Shown here in pieces: positions 1 through 5,445 of a stretch of 5,445 bases of DNA. The notes below the pieces were generated by a model, which was not told the DNA's origin, did not search any database, and saw only the letters and a program-made list of their open reading frames with translations. Every line of letters begins with the position of its first letter. Positions within the stretch are counted from its first letter, which is position 1. Origin of the DNA: Candidatus Atribacter hydrocarboniphilus (GTDB lineage Bacteria > Atribacterota > Atribacteria > Atribacterales > Atribacteraceae); NCBI GenBank assembly GCA_003542295.1, contig DPKX01000016.1:2807-8251 (forward strand), read 5' to 3'. A program made the position numbers and the translations under genes.

Positions 1-893
1 GAATGGGTTTCAAGGATTTGCCCATATCGATCTTGAAGAACATAACTTAAACTCCCATGGAGAATTCCTTTCGAGCCTTTCCCAATGCTTGCCGAGTGTT
101 TTCCGGTTTCCAAACCCAATCCCCCAGCTTCTACTCCGATGAGTTCAACCTGGAGATCATTTCGAAAACCTTGAAAGATTCCCATAGCATTGCTTCCTCC
201 TCCAACACAGGCGACAACTTTGTCGGGAAGTCGATTCTCAGCTTCAAGAATCTGTTGACGGGCTTCGCCTCCAATAATTGACTGAAAATCACGCACCATT
301 CGAGGATAAGGATCAGGACCCACCACCGATCCGATGACATAGTGAGTATGATCTACATTTTGCACCCAATCTCGCATCGCCTCATTTATCGCATCTTTTA
401 AGGTTTGAGTACCTGATTCAACTGGTATAACCTCGGTTCCCAAAATTTGCATTCGATAGACGTTGAGTTTTTGTCTTTCCATATCAACAGCACCCATATA
501 TACTTGGCATTCCATCCCAAGAAGAGCACACGCAGTGGCAGTTGCCACTCCATGCTGACCTGCCCCAGTTTCCGCGATGATTCGTTTTTTTCCCATCTTT
601 TTTGCCAACAATACTTGACCCAACGTATTGTTAATCTTGTGGGAACCAGTGTGATTGAGATCTTCCCGTTTCAGATATACTTTCCGTCCCTGGCAACGTT
701 CACTGAGCCTTGAGGCGTAATACAGTGGCGAGGGACGTCCAGCGTAACGGGAGAGATAATATCCAAGTTCTTCGTGAAATGACCGGTCATTCATATAATA
801 TTCATATGACTCCTCTAATTCATTCAAGGGATACATGAGTATTTCTGGGACAAACCGTCCTCCGAATTCTCCCATAAATCCTTTGGTATGCAT
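1..893 (-). CDS. trpB: Tryptophan synthase beta chain, 3' end cut by window edge
   Basis: TrpB is the PLP-dependent cytoplasmic subunit that condenses indole with L-serine to give L-tryptophan, normally in an alpha2-beta2 complex with TrpA. The minus frame from ATG at 893-891 is open for 297 codons to the left edge; the family is about 390-400 residues long, so roughly the last 100 are missing. The N-terminus shows the family signature [10 protein letters not shown] (residues 8-17). The PLP-binding lysine is K86 in HTGSHKINN, the catalytic glutamate is E108 in AETGAGQHG, and the phosphate-binding loop is GGGSNAMG (from residue 231). Further conserved stretches are [14 protein letters not shown] and [17 protein letters not shown]. 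The sequence is typical of the main TrpB1 class and no key residue is missing. The start is set by homology and by a purine-rich GAGGAAGTGAG about 6-16 bases upstream. It is the first gene after a tryptophan T-box, so its expression should rise when tRNA-Trp is uncharged. A downstream trpA is likely but not visible. Confidence 0.98.
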   Translation of the reverse strand, partial: MHTKGFMGEFGGRFVPEILMYPLNELEESYEYYMNDRSFHEELGYYLSRYAGRPSPLYYASRLSERCQGRKVYLKREDLNHTGSHKINNTLGQVLLAKKMGKKRIIAETGAGQHGVATATACALLGMECQVYMGAVDMERQKLNVYRMQILGTEVIPVESGTQTLKDAINEAMRDWVQNVDHTHYVIGSVVGPDPYPRMVRDFQSIIGGEARQQILEAENRLPDKVVACVGGGSNAMGIFQGFRNDLQVELIGVEAGGLGLETGKHSASIGKGSKGILHGSLSYVLQDRYGQILETH

Positions 894-946
894 GGCTCTC
901 ACTTCCTCTTTTGATTTATATTGATCTTCCAAACCATCACCAGCAA

Positions 947-977
947 TAAAAAAAGCCCTCGTCAAGAGACGAGGGCT
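947..977 (-). terminator. Regulated intrinsic terminator of the trpB T-box
   Basis: On the minus strand, AGCCCTCGTC (977-968) and GACGAGGGCT (963-954) form a perfect ten-base-pair stem with a TCTT loop, followed by a run of seven T (954-948). This is a strong Rho-independent terminator. It overlaps the antiterminator 3' strand, so transcription should stop here when tRNA-Trp is charged. Confidence 0.96.
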
Positions 978-998
978 TTCACTCGCGGTACCACTCTT
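964..998 (-). promoter_or_regulatory. T-box antiterminator helix with UGGU bulge
   Basis: On the minus strand, AAGAG (998-994) can pair with CTCTT (968-964), and GCGAG (986-982) with CTCGT (973-969, one G-U pair). The two helices are separated by a seven-base bulge, TGGTACC (993-987), on the 5' side only, which is the classic antiterminator layout. The first four bulge bases, UGGU, would pair with the free NCCA end of uncharged tRNA-Trp; the final U suits a discriminator A, or G by wobble. The 3' strand of this helix is part of the terminator hairpin, so the two folds exclude each other. Confidence 0.93.
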
Positions 999-1121
999 AT
1001 TAATGACAATCACTGCCATTCACTCCCTTAGGTACGGGATCACTCCGATACCCAGCTTTCTTTAAAGGGAAAGTCCCTTCTCACCCTACTCGCATTTGCT
1101 TTCGCAGAGCCGCTCCAAGGC

Positions 1122-1124
1122 CCA
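1122..1124 (-). promoter_or_regulatory. T-box specifier codon UGG (Trp)
   Basis: The triplet TGG follows GTGAA and precedes GCCTTGGAGC on the 3' side of the stem I internal loop. This is the standard place for the codon that pairs with the tRNA anticodon. It matches tryptophan, as expected upstream of trpB. A second TGG three bases downstream of the loop (in TTGGAGC) belongs to the conserved lower stem and is not the specifier. Confidence 0.88.
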
Positions 1125-1236
1125 TTCACTTCCGTTGCAACACCAGGCTCACACCCCTTATCCTGGCTCTCTCTGGATGCATGATTCGGAAGCTACTCTT
1201 CCTTTTCTTCGCGTTTGATTATTCTCGATTTTGAAT

Positions 1237-1265
1237 ATTTGACCACATGGCTCGTCTTTTGTCAA
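1237..1265 (-). promoter_or_regulatory. Probable housekeeping promoter of the trpB leader
   Basis: On the minus strand a perfect -35 box TTGACA (1265-1260) is followed, after 17 bases, by TCAAAT (1242-1237), which matches the -10 consensus at four of six positions. Transcription would begin near 1230, about 30 bases before T-box stem I, which fits a leader of this type. The -35 box lies inside the first codons of the divergent gene, and its ATG (1247) lies in the spacer. The -10 assignment is the weaker part. Confidence 0.7.
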
Positions 1266-1317
1266 TACTATACTGGCTTTTGATCGTTCTCGGTGGAATG
1301 GGTTTTGCAATGGAGCT
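1247..1317 (+). other. Signal peptide coding segment spanning the frame break
   Basis: From ATG 1247 the frame encodes M-A-R followed by a hydrophobic stretch LLSILYWLLIVLGGMGF, a typical Sec signal core with one basic residue at position 3. Continuing in the -1 frame after TTT 1304-1306 gives CNGALPSQVYD. A signal peptidase I site after A24 is possible but not strong. The FC context does not make a convincing lipobox. Without the shift the ATG frame stops at TAA 1364-1366 after 39 residues. Confidence 0.7.
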
Positions 1318-4300
1318 CTTCCTTCTCAAGTTTACGATATCGAGGTATCCACCCCAGTTCAGTTAATCCGACAAACCGGAAAACTGAGCCAAGAACAAAA
1401 AGCGATTATCCACCAACCCCAAGCTTTGGTTGTTGATAATAACGGTAACTTGATATTAGCCAGTGAGGGTTGCCCCCTGCAGCTTCTGAGTCCAACTGGG
1501 GATTTCATTCGGTTCTTGGGAAAAGAAAAAACAACCACCGCATTGGCTTATTCTCCCCAGGGAGACATTATTGGAATCAATACCAAATATCTTTTTAAAA
1601 TTGATCCTGACCAGCGGTCGGAAATGATCCTCTGTCGCTTTCAAGATCTTGAAATAAAAATCGATCATCAAGATAAATTAGCAGTACACAGCGTCGGAGA
1701 AATATTCATCAGCTGTCAAGATCGAGGGAGCATTATGGTCTTTTCTGACCATGGTCACTTTCTTCGGGAAATACCAGTCGTCGAAAACCAGTCTTTTCAT
1801 AATGAAATAGACGATATCACTTTTGGACCGGATGGGTATCTCTATGTCTCCCTGATGGAATTTCAAAAAAATATGCCAGTGGGAATGATTAAGATATTCT
1901 CGCCGGAAGGAGTTCTTATCCACACCATCACCAACCTGTATGGTGGAGGTCCTATTCCGCTCCCAGCTCTGGGAGAAATAGGGGTTTTCTCCGACGGTTC
2001 AATCTTGATTGCTACATCTCAATTTTTTCACCCCTTTCAATTTTCGAAGGAAAATTCCTCTTCCTCCTTTTCTCTTTTTTGCAAGCTCTCTCCCCAAGGC
2101 GAGGTCCTTGATACCTGGGGATTACCAGGAGACTTTAGTTATATTCGTTCACTAATCATCAAGGATGATGTTTGCTACGTCGCTGATCAACAGGGTTTTC
2201 ACCGAATAATCACCATGGATGAAGACGGTCTTATTCTCTCCGAAATTGTGACTCCGCCTGATACCTATCTCAATCCAGTGGGAATGGCTCGTCTTGACCA
2301 AAATCGCTTGGTCGTTTTGGATAATGCCTTAGAACGATGTGTGATCATGAACAACGAGGGAATAATCGAACAGGTCTTTCCGATATGGGCTTATTTCAAC
2401 ACATCACAACAAGTAAAAGGAGTGTATGTTGGTCCGAATGGTGATATTTATCTACCAGGAATGAAACACGTTGCCATATTCTCTTCCACAGGCGTTTTCA
2501 AAAAAATAATTTTTTTAGAATTAAAAAAAGAAATCCCATCGGGTGGCTGGGGAGGTTTGTTCATTGATCAAGAGGGGAATATGATATTTTCCGAAGGTTA
2601 CCCGGGGAAGATCTGGATTTTTGATCCTCAAGGTCAAGCGGTAAAAACCATATCTCTGGCAGTGAATTCTACAACTTATGAGAAAACCGCCAGTGAATCC
2701 CACCACTGGGCAGAAAAACCAGGATTTTTTGGTCCACCTGTCTCTGCTCCTGAAGATGGTATCTATGTTCAGGTCATGCACCAAAACCAAAAAGGAGATT
2801 TCCTACCAGCATTTTGTGAATTGGACCTGAAAACCGATAAGGTGTGCCTGATTATTCCTCGAAATCTGGAAGATGAAAAAAATGGGGTTATCCCTAGGAC
2901 GAATTACTCTATCGAGGATGATCTCAAAGCGCCTTTTGCCGTTGGCAAAGACTTTTTTTATAAGGTTTATTTTCAGTCGGTGGTTGCCTATGATCGATCG
3001 GGGAACTTTCAATGGTCATTGGGACAGGAACCCGGCTGGGGTTTTATAATCCCTGGACTCATAGCACAGGAGAGTGAACTTGAAATAATGGAAACCGATT
3101 GGTCATACAACGAACCCTTACCAATCCGAATTGAAAAGTGGTCCATTGGTCAAGAAGTGATTCTAGCTCGCGGTCAAGTCGAAATCGATAATATTCCTCC
3201 CAAAGTATTCATCATCTCATCGGGAATGGCTACGATAGACCAAGACCAATACACTTTCAAAGGACATATCGAAGAGAAAAACTTTGATCATTATGGAGTG
3301 TGGTATCGAAAAGCTGGGAGCGAACGAGGTTGGAATCAAGTCAACTTAGCCCTTCCTCCTTTCAATGAAAAACAAATTCCTCAAGATGATATTTTAGCGA
3401 GCTGGTATCTCTCCAATGATTATCGGGACGCAGGTGTGGAAGTCAGGGTCGTTGCCTGGGACACTGCTGGAAATTCCAGCGAATCAACCGCCCAGGTTGC
3501 CTTTGATGATGATGGTGACGGAATCAGCAATAGTGAAGAGTTAGCCTTGGGAACCAATCCTCGGCAATTTTCCCATATTGAAATTCAGACCGATCTTCAA
3601 ACCTTGGTCACCCCCTACTTTTTTGCTGATGCCGAACACCAGCTCAATTTCTACGTTGTCGATGTGACCAATCCGGAGAAACCCCGTCCTCTTCCTCATG
3701 CCCTCCTCCACATTTCTTTTGACGCCGGTACTTATTCTCAATCCCAAAACACCGTTTTGTGGCAAAGCCCTGATGTTGTCTCTCAATCGGTAACAGTAAG
3801 CTGCGCCCTCCCTCGTAGCGACCAAATTGTGATTGCCGACCATGGAGCAAACAACCTCTTGGAAGCTGAATTCAATCTTTTGGTCATGAAAGATGAAGAT
3901 CAAGACTGGATGCCTGATATCCGTGAAATACTGGCCGAAAACGACGATTATAACTCCACCTTTTTAAACCATCCCGATTCCGATGGTGATGGGGTCATCG
4001 ACGGAAAGGACCTGGCACCGCGTACAACCTATCAGGAATGCTGGCATAAAATTTACCATCCCAGTATGTTAGGAAAAGCTCTCCCGCTCTGCTTCTATGG
4101 TATTGGTGGTCCAGGAAGCCATACAGTCCGGTGGTCCTACTATTGTTATGACGACCCAGACGAAAAATTCAAACTTGTTCACGATTTAGGAAGAGAAGGA
4201 ATCATCGAAAGCGACGTTATGTCACCCTCAAAAAATAAAGAGCTTGCCAACTCAATGTTGTTTCCCGGTCAAACTGGTGAACTCAATGTTTTTACCATAT

Positions 4301-5445
4301 TACCTGTTTCCCAAAATGATCAGCTTTCTTTCCAAAACCAGAACCAATTTGATATCCCTTCTTGGAATTCAATTAAAAACCAACTTCAAGATGATTTTCA
4401 TAATTTGATCAATATTGAAATTCCCCAACTCCCTTCTGACGACCAAACCCAATCTCATCCCAAGCTTCCTTCTCCGGGAAAAATCGAACCAAGCCCGCCA
4501 CCATTTGCTATCACTTCCTTTGAGGGAGGCACTCTTCAATCAAATTGGAGAGATGAATTTTTAGGAATGTACGAATTCGCCATCAAAAAAAATCAAGAAT
4601 ATGTTGATTTTTATTATCATTCCAAGACTGCGGGTGGAGTAGGTTTGGTCAACAACGTTGAACCCATAGATGTGGTTTCATTTACCGAAACCGGCATTCA
4701 CCGTGGGTATTTTGCGGTTGAAGTCCCGGGAAGCAGTGATTTTCTCGATCGAACCTTGACCTTTCAATGGCGAATTAAAGAAGACGCTGACCAAACCAAG
4801 CTCCCCTCTTCTCCGGGAGATGGGTTTACCCAACTAGCCTGGTTGGTGGAAATTTATCATTCCGATCAGGTTATTCACTTTCCAGGAAGCAGTATTCAGA
4901 TAACCCTACCCGTATCTTCTTCAAGTCCACGTCTAAAACCCGGACCAATCCTTCCCTGGAATAAAGTTCTCTATACCGATCAGGTCCTAGCTCAACCCCA
5001 AGGTGATCATCTTTACTATGCTTTAGTCAAGCTTCCAGGTGAACGATTAACTCCAGGAAATTCATTGTTTATCAAACTCACCCCTTTTTGGGTTAAAAAA
5101 TCTCGCTCCAAAATTTCCTTCGAACCGCTCCAGCTCCCCGAAAGGACCATCCAAGCTATCACTCTTGATAATAATCAGCAAGGTATAGCTATCATTCAAG
5201 ACCCTCCTTACCTTCCTATTACGGTTTCTGGCGTTATTATCGAAACTCTCAGTCCAATTCAGGAATGGATCCCCCGCCTTTTACCTCGACCAAATCATCC
5301 TCTCAATGATGAGATTTTGGAACAGCTCATCACATCTCTTTCATCATCGGCAAATAGCTGGCCTCCACCCTATGGTTGTTATCACTATTTCCGAACCATA
5401 GACGGAGTGAATTATACCATCCGATGCATCAATACCATCGGAATG
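1247..5445 (+). CDS. Very large exported multidomain protein (propeller-like repeats plus thrombospondin type 3 motifs), apparent -1 frameshift near start, 3' end outside window
   Basis: I do not recognise a named family for the whole protein. ATG 1247 opens a signal-peptide-like sequence (R3, then a hydrophobic run to about residue 20) in one frame. The rest lies in the -1 frame, which is open without a stop from 1243 to the right edge (about 1,380 codons after the junction). Numbering through a shift at 1306, about 1,400 residues are visible. Order: signal peptide 1-24; about eleven blade-like repeats 58-593; Ig/FN3-like domain about 626-753; thrombospondin type 3 motif 754-775; beta domain 776-882; two more calcium motifs 883-925; unknown region; proline-rich linker about 1060-1087; further beta-rich sequence. 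No catalytic motif is visible. The composition suggests an extracellular or surface scaffold, adhesin or binding protein (inference). No good Shine-Dalgarno sequence precedes ATG 1247. The uninterrupted length argues for a functional gene despite the frame break. Confidence 0.85.
1300..1306 (+). other. Slippery-type heptamer G GGT TTT at the frame junction
   Basis: In the frame of ATG 1247, the codons around this point read ATG GGT TTT GCA. The bases G GGT TTT fit the X XXY YYZ pattern for tandem -1 slippage, and slipping back one base enters exactly the long open frame (GGG TTT TGC AAT GGA). A G-rich GGTGGA lies a few bases upstream, but I see no strong stem-loop or pseudoknot just downstream. 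A simple missing base in the sequence explains the same facts. Confidence 0.4.
1417..3024 (+). repeat. Array of about eleven NHL/beta-propeller-like repeats (protein level)
   Basis: Repeats of roughly 35-50 residues follow the pattern hydrophobic strand, D-x-x-G-(N/D/Y)-hydrophobic strand, then F-(S/D)-x-x-G-hydrophobic. Clear examples are ITFGPDGYLYVS...IKIFSPEGVLI, VYVGPNGDIYLPG...VAIFSSTGVFKKI and LFIDQEGNMIFSE...IWIFDPQGQAVKTI. Starts lie near 1417, 1537, 1660, 1807, 1963, 2143, 2275, 2413, 2548, 2731 and 2935; the last two are degenerate. This is the pattern of NHL and related propeller blades. Eleven blades would make one large propeller or, more likely, two. Such domains usually bind proteins or glycans; a ligand cannot be told from sequence. 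Confidence 0.8.
3121..3504 (+). other. Ig/FN3-like beta-sandwich domain
   Basis: About 125 residues of alternating strands end in VEVRVVAWDTAGNSSES, which resembles the final strands of bacterial Ig-like or fibronectin type III modules (the 'A-x-D-x-x-G-N' turn). It sits directly between the repeat array and the first calcium motif, as such domains often do in cell-surface proteins. The family assignment is by eye only. Confidence 0.55.
3505..3570 (+). other. Thrombospondin type 3-like calcium-binding motif 1
   Basis: The sequence DDDGDGISNSEELALGTNP (starting at residue 754) matches the bacterial thrombospondin type 3 / calcium-loop consensus D-x-D-G-D-G-(I/V/L)-(S/P)-(D/N)-x-x-E, followed by the common G-T-(N/D)-P. 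The acidic side chains at alternating positions bind calcium in characterised examples. Here it acts as a junction between two beta-sandwich domains. Confidence 0.88.
3571..3888 (+). other. Beta-rich domain between calcium motifs
   Basis: This stretch of about 106 residues alternates hydrophobic and polar residues (for example HQLNFYVVDVTNP and QIVIADHGANNLLEAEFNLLV) and has no recognisable active site. Flanking calcium motifs suggest a compact Ig-like module, but I cannot assign a family. Confidence 0.4.
3892..4020 (+). other. Thrombospondin type 3-like calcium motifs 2 and 3
   Basis: DEDQDWMPDIREIL (residue 883 on) and DSDGDGVIDGKDLAP (residue 911 on) form a tandem pair spaced as in thrombospondin type 3 repeats: D-x-D-x-D-x-x-x-D, a short helix-like segment with acidic residues, then D-x-D-G-D-G-V-x-D. 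The pair likely binds several calcium ions and stiffens the link to the downstream region. It implies that the protein works in a calcium-containing extracellular setting. Confidence 0.9.
4423..4503 (+). other. Proline/serine-rich interdomain linker
   Basis: About 27 residues around PKLPSPGKIEPSPPP are rich in Pro, Ser, Gln and Asp and poor in bulky hydrophobics, unlike the beta-rich sequence on both sides. It probably separates the calcium-motif part of the protein from a second half that starts near 4504 and runs beyond the window. It has no recognisable function other than spacing. Confidence 0.6.

Larger units (their letters stand above)
947..1205 (-). ncRNA. T-box riboswitch leader, tryptophan specifier, upstream of trpB
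   Basis: This leader RNA senses uncharged tRNA and controls transcription of trpB. Read on the minus strand, stem I starts near 1200 with AGTAGCTTCCG. CTTCCG (1192-1187) pairs with CGGAAG (1134-1129), and AGTA on one side faces GAA on the other, as in the loop-E motif of specifier loops. The specifier reads GAA-TGG-GCC, placing the Trp codon UGG at 1124-1122, which agrees with the downstream gene. The distal part of stem I has AGAGAGAGCCAGG (within 1175-1162) and GGGTGTGAGCCTGG (1155-1142), with GCCAGG/CCTGG pairing. The conserved T-box sequence AGAGTGGTACCGCG lies at 997-984 and leads into the terminator. The 3' end lies about 54 bases before the trpB ATG. The exact 5' end is inferred. Confidence 0.96.

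Noticed and set aside
57..713. Short open frames of 69-88 codons on both strands within 57-713
   Set aside because: They lie antisense to, or in another frame of, the intact and highly conserved trpB frame and have no recognisable content.
947..1205. A Trp leader peptide with attenuator or a TRAP-binding leader
   Set aside because: There is no leader ORF with tandem Trp codons and no series of GAG/UAG triplets at regular spacing; the T-box elements explain the terminator fully.
1247..1366. A separate 39-residue small membrane peptide ending at TAA 1364-1366
   Set aside because: It is possible, but the hydrophobic segment ends just where the long frame needs a signal peptide, so a single gene with a frame break is simpler. 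Kept as an alternative only.
1456..3903. Several minus-strand open frames of 68-120 codons under the large plus-strand gene, the longest at 3541-3903
   Set aside because: They are shadows of the plus-strand frame, which has coherent repeats and calcium motifs; the minus translations show no family features.
1..5445. CRISPR arrays, tRNA or rRNA genes, insertion sequences, attachment sites
   Set aside because: I saw no regularly spaced direct repeats, no cloverleaf outside the T-box leader, and no terminal inverted repeats or transposase motifs.

Overview
The window holds two divergent genes separated by about 350 bases of non-coding DNA. On the minus strand, positions 893 to 1 encode the first 297 residues of an orthodox tryptophan synthase beta chain (TrpB). 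It is preceded by a complete tryptophan-type T-box riboswitch (about 947-1205) and a plausible sigma-70-type promoter (1237-1265). On the plus strand, one reading frame stays open from 1243 to the right edge. It encodes about 1,380 residues of a very large, probably exported, beta-rich protein whose C-terminus lies outside the window.

The organism is a bacterium of moderate GC content that uses T-box control of amino-acid genes. T-boxes are commonest in Bacillota but also occur in other bacterial lineages, so I would say a Bacillota-type anaerobe or another T-box-bearing phylum, without being more specific. Nothing points to a phage, plasmid or insertion sequence.

Layout. (1) 1-893, minus: trpB, cut by the left edge. 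(2) 894-1246: leader DNA of trpB, with terminator and antiterminator, a UGG specifier and stem I. The trpB promoter abuts and overlaps the start of the divergent gene. (3) 1247-5445, plus: the large protein. It has an N-terminal export signal, then about eleven blade-like repeats of NHL/propeller character, an Ig/FN3-like domain, a calcium-binding thrombospondin type 3 motif, a further beta domain, a second pair of thrombospondin type 3 motifs, a proline-rich linker and more beta-rich sequence of no recognised family.

The most notable point is that the signal peptide of the large protein (from ATG 1247) lies in a different frame from its mature part. The mature frame has no ATG before 1624. 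The frames join by a -1 shift around 1300-1312, exactly where the heptamer G GGT TTT sits. This could be a one-base error in the assembly, a natural lesion, or ribosomal slippage; the sequence alone cannot decide. The two genes show no functional link beyond their shared upstream region.
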